A DNA stretch of 64,000 bases from Humibacter sp. RRB41 (GTDB lineage: Bacteria; Actinomycetota; Actinomycetes; Actinomycetales; Microbacteriaceae): contig NZ_JAKWJQ010000003.1 of NCBI RefSeq assembly GCF_022761015.1, forward strand, positions 186,001 to 250,000, written 5' to 3'. Made by a program: the position numbers and the translations under genes. The notes under the pieces are model-generated. The model was not told the origin of the DNA, made no database searches, and saw only the letters and a list, made by a program, of their open reading frames with translations. Shown piece by piece: positions 9,148 to 17,935 of the stretch. Every line of letters begins with the position of its first letter. The first letter of the stretch is position 1.

Positions 9148-10599
9148 TCAACTCGACGCATCCGCGAAAGCGTGCTTCGGCACGAACAGCAGCAGCACGG
9201 CGCAGACGGCTGCCGTGAGACCGCAGACGATCCACACCACGTAGTACCCGCTGAGCGTGCCGGCGGTATTGGTGGACGATGCGTTCGGGTTGGCCAGCGC
9301 GATGCCGAAGACGGCGGAGGCGATCGCGCCGCCGACCGTCTTCACCGAATTGGTCAGCCCCGTCGCGACCCCCGTACGGTCCAGCGGGGCAGCGGATGCC
9401 GCGGCCGCCGGCAGCGCTGCAACGAGCGCTCCGGAACCGAGGCCGGCGATCAGCATGTTGACGAGCACCTGCGTGTAGCCGGTGTGGAACGGCAGGAACA
9501 GCAAGTATCCGAGGGCGACGAGCACGCTCGCGCCGACGAGGGCGATCCGCGGCATGATCCAGCGTGTGACGACGGGAAGCAGCATCGCACCTGCGACGAG
9601 CGCGATGAGATAGACGCCGACGAGGATCGAGGTCTGGCCTGCCGTGGCGCCCAATCCATATCCGTATTTGTCGACATCCGTTCGCGCGAAGGTGGAGAGC
9701 GGCACCTGAGCGCCGAGCACGCTCACGCCGAAGAGGCCCGCGGTGACGAACACCGGCCAGAGGGACGACGATCGGAAGAGACGCACGTCGACCAGCGGCT
9801 CGCGCTGCCGCAGCTCGTAGAGGGCGAACGGCACGAAGAGCGCGACTCCGATGAGCACGACGAGCCACGGCCAGACGGACGCCGGGCCATCCAATCGCAG
9901 CAGGCTGAGGCCGCCCGTCACGCCGAGCAGTGCGAACGTGATCAGGATGAGGCCACCGGTGTCGAACGGCGACTTGATCGCGCGTCGGGCGACGGCATCC
10001 GCCGACTCCTTGATGCCGAAGAGCACGACGAAGAAGCAGATGACGACGGCGATGGCAGGCACGAGAAGCAGCACGGGCAACGGCGCAACGCCGTCGAGGG
10101 CGCCGGAGGAGAGAGCGCCCGCGATGGCGCCGATCTCGAGGGCGCCGACCAGGAATCCTGCGGAACGGCGCGTCAGAGCGGACGGCGTTTCGTGGCCCTG
10201 GCTGCGGGTGAAGACGATCGCGATCTCCAGCGGAAGCCACACGACGTAGAAGCCCTGAACGGCCCACGCGATGAGGAACAGCCAGAAGACGCCCGAGAAC
10301 GCAAGCCCGAGCGACGCGACGGCGGTGATTCCGGTGGAGATGAGGAGCATGCGACGGTGGCCGACCAGGTCGCCGAGCTTCGCGAATGCCGGAACGGCGA
10401 TGGCGGATGCCGCCAGCTGCGCCGCCTCCAGCCAGTTCAGTTCAGGATCGGGTACGCCGAGGAAGACGGCGATGTCGTGATAGAGCGGCGTGTAGTAGCC
10501 CTGGAGAATGCCGGAGGTGAACTCGACGAACACCAGGAAGCCGACGACGCCGGCGATGGAGCGCACGCCGATTCTGCTCGTGGGGATGACGGACGACAT
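9148..10599 (-). CDS. Major facilitator superfamily transporter, DHA2-like
   Basis: A 483-residue membrane protein with about fourteen hydrophobic helices, the count of the DHA2 drug:H+ antiporter group. The loop-2/3 signature is visible as AKLGDLVGHRRMLL. Substrate unknown; efflux is the usual family role. ATG 10599 is preceded by GAAGGAG at good distance. A possible -10 (TAGGAT, 10635-10640) lies about 40 bases upstream. It has no obvious link to glycan synthesis. Confidence 0.85.
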   Translation of the reverse strand: MSSVIPTSRIGVRSIAGVVGFLVFVEFTSGILQGYYTPLYHDIAVFLGVPDPELNWLEAAQLAASAIAVPAFAKLGDLVGHRRMLLISTGITAVASLGLAFSGVFWLFLIAWAVQGFYVVWLPLEIAIVFTRSQGHETPSALTRRSAGFLVGALEIGAIAGALSSGALDGVAPLPVLLLVPAIAVVICFFVVLFGIKESADAVARRAIKSPFDTGGLILITFALLGVTGGLSLLRLDGPASVWPWLVVLIGVALFVPFALYELRQREPLVDVRLFRSSSLWPVFVTAGLFGVSVLGAQVPLSTFARTDVDKYGYGLGATAGQTSILVGVYLIALVAGAMLLPVVTRWIMPRIALVGASVLVALGYLLFLPFHTGYTQVLVNMLIAGLGSGALVAALPAAAASAAPLDRTGVATGLTNSVKTVGGAIASAVFGIALANPNASSTNTAGTLSGYYVVWIVCGLTAAVCAVLLLFVPKHAFADASS

Positions 10600-10634
10600 G
10601 CAGCGGCTCCTTCGCCGGTTCGGGTTGCCGATGC

Positions 10635-10640
10635 ATCCTA
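10635..10640 (-). promoter_or_regulatory. -10-like TAGGAT of MFS gene
   Basis: On the minus strand TAGGAT lies 35 bases before the MFS start, leaving room for a short leader carrying the GAAGGAG ribosome-binding site. Confidence 0.3.
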
Positions 10641-10691
10641 ACCGACGTCGCACCGCGCACTGAGCGAGGAAGGCCCCGGGAGGGAGGCGGA

Positions 10692-12035
10692 TCAGACGGT
10701 GGGCGGGAGGGACCGGATGAGGGTGCGGTAGAAGCGCTCGCCGCGCTGCAGGGCATCGACCGTGACGTGCTCGTCGATGCCGTGGATGCTTTCGCGCTGC
10801 TTGCCCGTCATCGTCAGCGGAGCGAACCGGTACGTCGCGGCGCAGATCGCATGGAAGTGCCTGCCGTCGGTGGCGCTCATCTGGATGTAGGGGATGCTCG
10901 GCGTGCCAGGGTAGGCGTCCGTCACCGCCGCGGCGATCAGTGCGAACTGCTCGTTGTCGTTCGGCGAGATCGGCGACGGATCGGAGTGATCCTCGACGCG
11001 CACAGTGACACCGGCATCATGGATGATCCGGCGCACCCGGCGCGCGACACTCACGGCCGAATCGCCCGGCGCTATGCGCACGTTGAGCACGGCGGAGGCC
11101 TCTTCCGGCAGCACGTTCGCGGCGGTTCCGCCCTCGAGAATCGTCACGGCGACGGTCGTGCGCACCACGGCCGCCGCCTCGCCTCCCATCGAGGCCAGCA
11201 CCCGTGCGCCGAGCCAGGGCACGGCCGCGATGATGCGCAGCAGGTACCGCATCGAGCCGGTGGCGCCGCCGGAGAACGCACGGAACATGTCGCGGGCGAC
11301 GGCGGGCATCCGTGCCGGGAAAGGATTCGAGCGCAACCTGCCTACCGCCCGGGCGATGCGGTCCGTCGCGGTGAGCTTCGGGGGAGCAGAGGCGTGACCC
11401 GGCTGCGAGGTCGCGGTGAGCCGCAGCGTCGCGATGCCCTTCTCGGCGACGCCGATCATCGCGGCATCCATGCGGATGCCCGCCAGCGGCTCGTCCACCA
11501 CCGCGCCGCCCTCGTCGAGCACGATCCACGGCCGGATGTCGCGCTGAACGAACAACGCGACGGCCGCCTTCGCCGCAGTGCCGTACGACTCCTCGTTGCC
11601 GCCGAGCCACAGGTAGACGTCGCGCTCGGGCACGTAGCCCCGCGCGAGAAGGTTCTCTGCGGCATCCAGCAGCACGCAGACCGCGCCCTTGTCGTCGAGC
11701 GTTCCGCGGCCCCACACCGTGCCGTCGACGATGTCGCCGGAGAAAGGCCGGTGAGTCCAAGCATCCTCGTCGCCGACGGGTACGACGTCGTAGTGCGCCA
11801 TCAGCACGGCGGGTGAACCGGTCGTGCGACCGGGCCAGTGGAAGAGGAGTCCGAAGTCGGTGACCTTCTCGAACTGCAGACTTTCGTGCACCAGCGGGTA
11901 CGACTCGAGCAAGAGCGCCTCGAAGTCGTGGAACGGAGCCGCGCCGGTCTGCTCGACGTGGGCCGAGACAGTGGGCACCTGCACCATGCGCGAGAGCCGT
12001 TCGGCGATGCCGTCCCTGGCCTCCGTGGTGCTCAT
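10692..12035 (-). CDS. M20 family metallopeptidase (carboxypeptidase/dipeptidase)
   Basis: A 447-residue cytosolic di-zinc hydrolase. Metal and catalytic motifs appear in order: AHYDVVP (His ligand and Asp), WGRGTLDDKG (bridging Asp) and GGNEES (catalytic Glu and Glu ligand). A dimerisation domain follows, then the C-terminal His of GKQRESIHGIDE. The layout matches the CPS1/PM20D1-like branch. Asn stands where many members have Asp in GxDEE. The promoter appears leaderless: TACCCT lies six bases before ATG. Substrate probably a small peptide or N-acyl amino acid; not certain. Confidence 0.88.
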   Translation of the reverse strand: MSTTEARDGIAERLSRMVQVPTVSAHVEQTGAAPFHDFEALLLESYPLVHESLQFEKVTDFGLLFHWPGRTTGSPAVLMAHYDVVPVGDEDAWTHRPFSGDIVDGTVWGRGTLDDKGAVCVLLDAAENLLARGYVPERDVYLWLGGNEESYGTAAKAAVALFVQRDIRPWIVLDEGGAVVDEPLAGIRMDAAMIGVAEKGIATLRLTATSQPGHASAPPKLTATDRIARAVGRLRSNPFPARMPAVARDMFRAFSGGATGSMRYLLRIIAAVPWLGARVLASMGGEAAAVVRTTVAVTILEGGTAANVLPEEASAVLNVRIAPGDSAVSVARRVRRIIHDAGVTVRVEDHSDPSPISPNDNEQFALIAAAVTDAYPGTPSIPYIQMSATDGRHFHAICAATYRFAPLTMTGKQRESIHGIDEHVTVDALQRGERFYRTLIRSLPPTV

Positions 12036-12041
12036 CCGACC

Positions 12042-12057
12042 AGGGTACCGGCGGTAC
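12042..12057 (-). promoter_or_regulatory. Leaderless promoter and palindrome of the M20 gene
   Basis: On the minus strand TACCCT (12042-12047) sits six bases before ATG 12035. It overlaps a GTACC-3-GGTAC inverted repeat at 12045-12057 that could be an operator. Activity is inferred from spacing only. Confidence 0.35.
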
Positions 12058-12182
12058 TGGCGTCCTCGACTCGAACGTCAACCTCTGGTAGGGGTTCGCG
12101 CATACCGGGGAGGGACGCGATGCTTCCCTCGATTTCGGCACGCTTGATGCAGGGCGATCATCCGACGCGGTGGCCGCCCGAC

Positions 12183-12208
12183 GACGTTCAGAGAAAGACG
12201 TTCAGAGA
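12183..12208 (+). repeat. Two direct 12-base repeats before the DedA gene
   Basis: GACGTTCAGAGA occurs at 12183-12194 and again at 12197-12208, just before the DedA ribosome-binding site. It may be a duplication slip or paired activator sites. The remaining 12036-12182 shows no gene. Confidence 0.6.
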
Positions 12209-12219
12209 GAGGAGAGCAG

Positions 12220-12888
12220 ATGGACTCCATCAACGCCTTCGTCCAAGCGGCGGTGTGTACACCGTGGGTCTACCTCGTGATCGTGCTCGCCGTGCTCATC
12301 GACGCCTTCTTCCCGCCAGTGCCGAGCGAATCCGTCGTGATCGCCGCGACGGCCGCCGCGGTCTCGATCGGACAGCCGAACGTCGCTCTGGTCGTCGGGT
12401 GCGCCGCTCTCGGCGCGATCGCCGGCGACAACATCACATTCGCCATCGGACGCCTCGTCGGCATCGACAGGTTCGCCTGGATGCGCCGCCGCCGAATGCG
12501 CGCTGCCCTCGACGCCGCCTCGCGCGGCATGGCGAAGCGGCCGGCCGTGATCCTGATGACGGCGAGATACATCCCGGTCGGACGGGTGGCGGTCAATCTC
12601 GTCGCAGGGGCATCCGGCTTCCCTCGTCGCCGCTTCTTCGGCCTGTCGGTGATCGCCGGGGTGACGTGGGCGGTGTACTCCGTCGTGATCGGACTCGTCG
12701 CAGGCCACTGGCTCCACGGCAGCCCCGTGCTCGGTATGCTCGTCGGCGTCGCCGCTGGAGTGGCGACCGGGGTGCTCATCGACCTGGTGATGCGTCTCGC
12801 GCGTCGACGGGCTGCGGTTGCCACGACGACGGACACGACGCCGCGGGCCTCCATGGTGCGTGTTCCCGAGTGCAGTGAGGCGGAATGA
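12220..12888 (+). CDS. DedA/SNARE-associated family membrane protein
   Basis: A 222-residue integral membrane protein. An N-terminal hydrophobic helix leads into DAFFPPVPSESVVI, the re-entrant proline motif of DedA proteins. The conserved GDNITFAIGR and the Arg-containing RYIPVGRVAVNLVAGASG motif follow. The family takes part in undecaprenyl-phosphate and phospholipid translocation and membrane homeostasis. A strong GAGAGGAGAG site precedes ATG. The stop overlaps the histidine kinase start (ATGA), so the three genes form one operon; the two-component system may regulate envelope state. Confidence 0.9.
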   Translation: MDSINAFVQAAVCTPWVYLVIVLAVLIDAFFPPVPSESVVIAATAAAVSIGQPNVALVVGCAALGAIAGDNITFAIGRLVGIDRFAWMRRRRMRAALDAASRGMAKRPAVILMTARYIPVGRVAVNLVAGASGFPRRRFFGLSVIAGVTWAVYSVVIGLVAGHWLHGSPVLGMLVGVAAGVATGVLIDLVMRLARRRAAVATTTDTTPRASMVRVPECSEAE

Positions 12889-14117
12889 GCATGTCGGAAG
12901 CGATCGGAGCGAAGTCCGAGCGTCACGTCGACACGGTGCAGCTGCTTCTGTGGGCCGTTGCACTGTGCGGCGTGGCCGTCACCGTTCCCGTGCAGGCGAG
13001 CCTCGGGGCGACCTATTACGGCGTGCCGGTAGTGATCGCGCTGCTGCTCGCAGTCGTGCAGGGTGCCGCGATCGTGGTCAGTCTGCTGCAGCCGCTTGTC
13101 GCGGTCATCCTGAGCGCGGCGGGGCTGCTGGGGTTCACCCTGCTGTCGCTGCCCCTGCAGCCATGGCCGGTCGCGGTGATGTCGATGATCGCGCACTGTC
13201 TCGTCATCCTTCTGGTGTCCATCCGCACGGGATGGTGGCTCGGTCTCGTCGGAGTGGTCGTCGCGGCCGGCGGCGCCTTCGCGGTGGCGCTCGACATGGC
13301 GCGCTCGGACTCCGGCGCCGTGACTGCTGACCTCATCGTGTTCACCGCGCTCAGTGGCATCTGCCTGCTGCTGGGCGCGCTGATCAACCAGTGGGCAGGG
13401 GTGCGAGAGCAGCTCGTGCAGGAGCGCGCGATCTCTGCAGCCGAGCAGGCACGCCGCGAGGCAGTGGAGGAGCGCACGCGCCTCGCTCGGGAGCTGCACG
13501 ACGTCGTGGCCCACGGCATGAGCGCGATCCAGGTGCAGGCATCCTCTGCCCGCTACCGCATCCCCTCGCTGCCAGACGACGCGGCGGCCGAGTTCGACGA
13601 CATCGCGGCTCTGGCACGCACGTCGATGGCCGAGATGCGCACGTTGCTCGCTGTGCTGCGCAATGAGGGCAGCACAGCCGAGTCCGTTCCGCAGCCGGGC
13701 GTGGCCGACATCCCCCAACTGGTCGGGCTGGCTGCCAGGGCCGGCGCCCGTGTCAGTCTCGACGACGGCATTTCGCCAGAGGATGCCGCAGCGTTCGACC
13801 CCGTCATCTCGCTCACCGTCTATCGCGTGGTGCAGGAATCCCTGAGCAACGTTGCCAGGCACGCCACCGGCGCCGACACGCTCGTCACCCTGCGATCGAC
13901 AGACGGCGTCGTGAATGTCGAGGTGCGCAACGCGGCACCCGATCTGGCGCAGGATGCCGCAGGCGGCGCAAGCGAGATCGGCGGAGGACACGGCATCCGC
14001 GGAATGCGCGAGCGAGTCGGCCTGCACGGTGGCACCCTGGAGACGGACCACACCAACGACGGCGGATTCGTGGTGCGTGCCAGAATTCCACTCCTCACCG
14101 GAAAGGACGCCACGTGA
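12885..14117 (+). CDS. Sensor histidine kinase, NarL-partner (HisKA_3) type
   Basis: A 410-residue membrane kinase. About five hydrophobic helices (residues 20-180) form the sensor, followed by a short coiled coil and the HisKA_3 box RLARELHDVVAHG with phospho-His at residue 205. The ATPase domain is C-terminal (GGGHGIRGMRERV). There is no separate periplasmic domain, so it is probably an intramembrane sensor. It overlaps the DedA gene upstream and the response-regulator gene downstream by four bases each, which pairs them firmly. Confidence 0.93.
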   Translation: MSMSEAIGAKSERHVDTVQLLLWAVALCGVAVTVPVQASLGATYYGVPVVIALLLAVVQGAAIVVSLLQPLVAVILSAAGLLGFTLLSLPLQPWPVAVMSMIAHCLVILLVSIRTGWWLGLVGVVVAAGGAFAVALDMARSDSGAVTADLIVFTALSGICLLLGALINQWAGVREQLVQERAISAAEQARREAVEERTRLARELHDVVAHGMSAIQVQASSARYRIPSLPDDAAAEFDDIAALARTSMAEMRTLLAVLRNEGSTAESVPQPGVADIPQLVGLAARAGARVSLDDGISPEDAAAFDPVISLTVYRVVQESLSNVARHATGADTLVTLRSTDGVVNVEVRNAAPDLAQDAAGGASEIGGGHGIRGMRERVGLHGGTLETDHTNDGGFVVRARIPLLTGKDAT

Positions 14118-14785
14118 CCGTTACTGTGCTCGTCGCCGACGACCAGGCGATGGTGCGTGCTGGCTTCTCCGCGATCCTCGATGCGCAGAACGGCATCCAG
14201 GTCGTCGGCCAGGCGGCCGACGGCCTCGAGGCGATCCGCTTCGCCAGGGAACTGCGGCCCGACGTGGTGCTGATGGATGTGCGCATGCCGAACATGAACG
14301 GCATCGACGCGACGCGCGAACTCGCGAACCCGACGCGGGGCGAGCCGCATGTGCCGCGCATCCTGGTGCTCACGACCTTCGACGCCGACGATTACGTGTA
14401 CGACGCGCTCGCCGCGGGGGCGAGTGGATTCCTCCTCAAAGATGCGCTGCCCGACGAGCTCGTGCACGCCGTGTTGGTCGTCGCAGCAGGAGATGCCCTG
14501 CTCGCGCCCAGCGTCACCCGGCGCCTGCTCGAGCGCTTCGCAACGCAGCGGCCTGTCGCACCCCGCAAGGCGCAGGAGCTCGCGGACCTCACGGAGCGTG
14601 AACGGGAGATCCTCGTGCTGATCGGCACGGGACTGTCCAACGGCGAGATCGCGGCACAGCTCTTCATCGCGGAGCAGACCGTGAAGACGCACGTCAGCCG
14701 CATCTTCACGAAGCTGGGCGTGCGCGACCGGGTTCAGGCGGTCATCCTCGCCTATGACGCGGGGCTGGTGGAGCCCGCGTCCTGA
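14114..14785 (+). CDS. LuxR/NarL-family response regulator
   Basis: A 223-residue DNA-binding regulator. The receiver domain has LVADDQ at the start, the phospho-acceptor Asp at residue 55 (LMDVRMPNMNG) and KDALPDE near residue 117. The C-terminal LuxR helix-turn-helix runs from LTEREREILVLIGTGLSNGEIA through VKTHVSRIFTKLG (split here). GTG start overlaps the kinase stop (GTGA). Targets unknown; autoregulation of the DedA operon is plausible. Confidence 0.95.
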   Translation: MTVTVLVADDQAMVRAGFSAILDAQNGIQVVGQAADGLEAIRFARELRPDVVLMDVRMPNMNGIDATRELANPTRGEPHVPRILVLTTFDADDYVYDALAAGASGFLLKDALPDELVHAVLVVAAGDALLAPSVTRRLLERFATQRPVAPRKAQELADLTEREREILVLIGTGLSNGEIAAQLFIAEQTVKTHVSRIFTKLGVRDRVQAVILAYDAGLVEPAS

Positions 14786-14899
14786 GGGTGTACCGCGGTA
14801 CGGGTGCTGAATGGCTCCGCGCGGTGATTCGGGCGGTCACACCTGATTCATACGTTCTCCTCGGCGGTCCGAACGGGTCGCACCTGAGGAGCGTGCATC

Positions 14900-16297
14900 G
14901 TGACCGTCATCACCCGATCCGCCGCAAAGCCGGCGACGCCCGACAGCCCACAGGGCCGATCCGCCGGCCGGGACTCCGCTGTGGACCTCGCCAGAGCCTG
15001 GTGCCTGACCGTCGTCGTCGTGCTCCACGCACTCATGGTCGGCGTGACGGTCGGAGTCGACGGGCCGGTTCTCGAGAACGCGCTCGAGAGTTGGCCAGGG
15101 CTCGCGCCGTTCACCTGGCTGGTGCAGATCATGCCCCTCTTCTTCGTGCTCGGCGGGTTCTCGGCCTTCACTCAGTGGTCGAGGCTGAGCGCGCAAGGGA
15201 TGTCGGCCTCCGGCTACGTCGGAATCCGGATGCGCCGCCTGCTCGGCCCGTCCGTCGTCGCGATCGCCGCGATGGTGGTGACGCTCTCGGCGCTGTCGAC
15301 GTTCGGCATGCCGTCCGACCTCGTCGCGGTCGCGGGCTTCCGGCTCAGCCAGCCGCTCTGGTTCCTCGGCGTCTACGCCGGCGCCACCGCGCTCGTGCCC
15401 ACGTTGGTCTCCGTGCATCGCCGTGCGCCCGTTCGCACCCTCGCCGTGCTGGTCGCTCTTGCCGTCGGCGTCGACGTGGTTCGGGCCGCCACCGGGCTGA
15501 CCGCGATCGGCTACCTCAACCTCGCGTTCGTGTGGCTGCTCGTGCAGCAGCTCGGCTTCTGGCTCGCCGACAACAGGCTTCCCCGCCCGCGTGCTGCAGT
15601 TGCGGCCATCGCCGTCGCCGCATATGGGCTGCTCGCGCTGCTGTGCGCGACCGGGGTGTTCTCGTTCGACCTGCTCGCCGACCTCAACCCGCCATCGTGC
15701 GCTCTCGTGCTGCTCGGCGTCGGTCAGCTTGCGCTGTTCGAGTTGTGCAGGCCTGCGCTGCGCAGGATGCACGGGCTGCGGTGGGTGGGCGTCGTCGCCA
15801 CCGCGATCAATCTGCGTGCCATGACCATCTACCTGTGGCACATGCTGGTTCTCGTGCTGGCCGCGGGCGCACTGCTTCTCGTCGGCGCGCGCCTGCCGTA
15901 TCCGCTGAGCTCCGAGTGGTGGGCCTCTCGCCCGTTGTGGCTCGCGTGCGTCGTCGCGGCCGTGATGCTCGTGGCGTTGGGCGCCGGACGGTGGGAGATC
16001 GCTCGAGCCGGCTCGAAGGAAGCGGGGGAGACGGGGCGGGTGGCGGCATCCGTCTCGCCGGTGCTCGCCATGGCCGGTGTCGTCGTGCTGCTGGTGACCG
16101 GGTTCAGCATCGCGGGAGGAGTGATGGGGTTGACGTTGTTTGCGAGCGCGCTCGCACTGGCGTCGGGAACCGAGCAACGGATCTCAATACGCGTCAGTGG
16201 CGTGGGCGCCAGTCGATCAACGGGGAATGGGCGGTGGGCACGTATAGGTTCCGCGCCAACGCAGACTCAGGTGAGTTCCGGGCCGATGGAGCGTTGA
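14900..16297 (+). CDS. Acyltransferase family 3 membrane protein, C-terminus probably altered
   Basis: A 465-residue protein with about ten hydrophobic helices. The N-terminal DLARAWCLTVVVVLHAL and the FFVLGGFS segment match the acyltransferase-3/OafA layout (AVDLARA and His region), which O-acylates surface glycans or other envelope compounds. GAGGAG precedes GTG 14900. The helices end near residue 425. The last 40 residues are polar and unlike the family (SRSTGNGRW onward), and an esterase remnant follows directly. The natural C-terminus may have been lost in a rearrangement near 16170-16200 (inference). Confidence 0.75.
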   Translation: MTVITRSAAKPATPDSPQGRSAGRDSAVDLARAWCLTVVVVLHALMVGVTVGVDGPVLENALESWPGLAPFTWLVQIMPLFFVLGGFSAFTQWSRLSAQGMSASGYVGIRMRRLLGPSVVAIAAMVVTLSALSTFGMPSDLVAVAGFRLSQPLWFLGVYAGATALVPTLVSVHRRAPVRTLAVLVALAVGVDVVRAATGLTAIGYLNLAFVWLLVQQLGFWLADNRLPRPRAAVAAIAVAAYGLLALLCATGVFSFDLLADLNPPSCALVLLGVGQLALFELCRPALRRMHGLRWVGVVATAINLRAMTIYLWHMLVLVLAAGALLLVGARLPYPLSSEWWASRPLWLACVVAAVMLVALGAGRWEIARAGSKEAGETGRVAASVSPVLAMAGVVVLLVTGFSIAGGVMGLTLFASALALASGTEQRISIRVSGVGASRSTGNGRWARIGSAPTQTQVSSGPMER

Positions 16298-16320
16298 TCC
16301 GCTTGACGCGGCCGTGCTCG

Positions 16321-17127
16321 GTGTCCGACTGTTGTGTCCATGCCGACGCCCGTGAATGCGGCTGCTGCGGCGATGCGGCGGACAACGACACGAACGATGT
16401 CGCATTCCTCACTTCGGTCGTGAAGCGGGTCGAGGCGCGAACGAAGATCGACCCGAAAAGGGTCTATGTCACCGGATTCTCCAACGGCGCGATGATGGCG
16501 TACCGGCTCGGTTGCGAGACGGATCTGTTCGCTGCGATCGCGCCGATCGCCGGTGATGTGGAGAGCGGCTGCAACCATCCCGCTGCCATCAATGACGTCC
16601 TGGCCGCGTGGAGGTTGCTGCATACGGGGCCGGGAACAGCCCCGCGCGCGGCAGCGGTCGCCGGTGATTCGGCGGGCGGTGGCCTCGCGGTCGCGCTGCT
16701 CATCGCCGCCCACGACATCGCCGAGTACGAGGCTCGGGCGGCCGTACTGATGTCACCGACCATCGATCTGACAAGCTCGGGCGCGTCGATGTCGGAGCGG
16801 ATCGACCAGGACCCGATCTCCACACCAACCCTGTTGCAACAACTCGCCGCCGACTATCTGGCCGGAGCGGACCCCCGAACGCCGCTCGCCTCCCCATTGT
16901 TCGCCCCTTTAGCGGGACTGCCGCCACTACTGGTCCTGGTCGGCACATCCGATCTGCTGCTCAGCGACTCCGAACGATTGGCGGAGGCCGCCTCGGGCGC
17001 GGGCGTCGACGTCGAGTTGCAGGTCGGCGATGGCCTGCCCCACGTCTATCCTCTGATGCTCGGCACTCCCGAGGCCGCAGCAGCGACCGAAAGAATCGGC
17101 CGGTTCCTTCGCGATAGAGTCGCCTGA
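16321..17127 (+). pseudogene. Chimeric remnant: PHB-depolymerase-like piece joined to HSL-type esterase piece
   Basis: A 268-codon open stretch made of two unrelated alpha/beta-hydrolase fragments. The first 90 residues read like the middle of an LpqC/PHB-depolymerase esterase: GCCGDAADN, then KRVYVTGFSNGAMMAYRL with a GxSxG serine elbow. It breaks off after IAGDVESGCNHP. From about residue 95 it becomes the C-terminal half of a hormone-sensitive-lipase-type esterase, with a second elbow (AVAGDSAGGGLAVAL), catalytic Asp region (VGTSDLLLSDS) and His (GLPHVYPL). Both lack their N-terminal parts, including the HGGG oxyanion motif. No good start or ribosome site is visible. Most likely a decayed fusion, though a short product cannot be excluded. 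Confidence 0.7.
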
Positions 17128-17207
17128 CGTCGAGCCGCAGTGCTTACTGGCCCGCAGCGGGATCCCTAGTTGAACGTGACATGGTGTGCCCGTCTAGGAA
17201 CTAGCTA

Positions 17208-17801
17208 TCAGAGCGCCGCTAGCTGGTCGAACGCGGCTTGTGTCTCGGCGCCAAGCTGGTCGGGGCTCGTCGCCCGACGTCGGGCTATCTGATAGCAGGC
17301 CAGTGCTACCTGGCCGGCGAACACCGCCGTGGGTTCACTCGTGCCACGCCCTACGAGAAGCTGAGTGAGTCGATCGGCGATCAGCTGCGTCTTCAGGGCA
17401 TCGTGTGCGCGCAACTCAAGGTGATTCTCGACCAGCTCGTAGTGGAGTGCATAGCCGTCGATGTTGTTGCTTGCGTAATCGCACAGGGCGATGACGATCG
17501 CCCGCAGCTGCTCGACGGCCTCCGCAGCGGTGCGGGCGGGGCCGACAGATTCGCCGGCCGCAGACTGGGTGATCCGTTCAAGTATCTCTTCCTCGTGGGC
17601 GAACACAACCTCGGCCTTGTCAACGAAATATCGAAAGAACGTGGTGCGTCCGACATCCGCTCGGGCGGTGATGTCGGTCACGGAGACATCGTCGAAGCCT
17701 TTCGCGGCGAAGAGCTCGTCAGCGGCTTCGATGATGCGCTGCCGGACGAGACGCCGTTTGCGCTCCCTGAGGGACTCAACAGCGGGGATGGTGTGCGACA
17801 C
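17208..17801 (-). CDS. TetR-family transcriptional repressor
   Basis: A 197-residue DNA-binding protein. The helix-turn-helix lies at residues 20-60 (IIEAADELFAAKGFDDVSVT, then ADVGRTTFFRYF), followed by an all-helical ligand domain. It is transcribed divergently from the metallo-hydrolase gene across 134 bases, the classic layout for control of a neighbour. GTG 17801 lies six bases after TAGTCT on the minus strand, pointing to a leaderless message. Ligand unknown. Confidence 0.92.
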   Translation of the reverse strand: MSHTIPAVESLRERKRRLVRQRIIEAADELFAAKGFDDVSVTDITARADVGRTTFFRYFVDKAEVVFAHEEEILERITQSAAGESVGPARTAAEAVEQLRAIVIALCDYASNNIDGYALHYELVENHLELRAHDALKTQLIADRLTQLLVGRGTSEPTAVFAGQVALACYQIARRRATSPDQLGAETQAAFDQLAAL

Positions 17802-17807
17802 GATTCG

Positions 17808-17813
17808 AGACTA
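17808..17813 (-). promoter_or_regulatory. Leaderless -10-like TAGTCT of TetR gene
   Basis: TAGTCT on the minus strand, six bases before GTG 17801. The first inverted repeat begins eight bases upstream of it, suitably placed for autoregulation. Confidence 0.4.
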
Positions 17814-17820
17814 CACGTAA

Positions 17821-17869
17821 AAGGTACTCAACACCTTGTGGAACTAAGTCTGTTACGGTATCGAGTACC
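17821..17869. promoter_or_regulatory. Two inverted repeats, candidate TetR operators
   Basis: AAGGT-7-ACCTT at 17821-17837 and GGTA-5-TACC at 17857-17869 lie between the divergent TetR and metallo-hydrolase genes. Both contain a GGTA/TACC or GGT/ACC core. Their position suits repression of both genes; binding is inferred. Confidence 0.4.
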
Positions 17870-17935
17870 AATACGCGTCCACGAATGGGCGACGTCGATG
17901 CCCGCACCCGCTGCCTGCCACATAAAGGAACCGTC

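Noticed and set aside
12270-14051. 593-codon minus-strand frame across DedA and kinase genes
   Set aside because: Low-complexity basic/acidic sequence and full overlap with two well-supported genes.
14788-16290. Upstream part of the 779-codon frame leading into the esterase remnant
   Set aside because: Arg-rich nonsense overlapping the acyltransferase; only the part after about 16321 has protein family character.
17166-17204. CTAGTT...AACTAG as a terminator after the esterase remnant
   Set aside because: Arms of six bases with a 27-base loop and no T-run are too weak.
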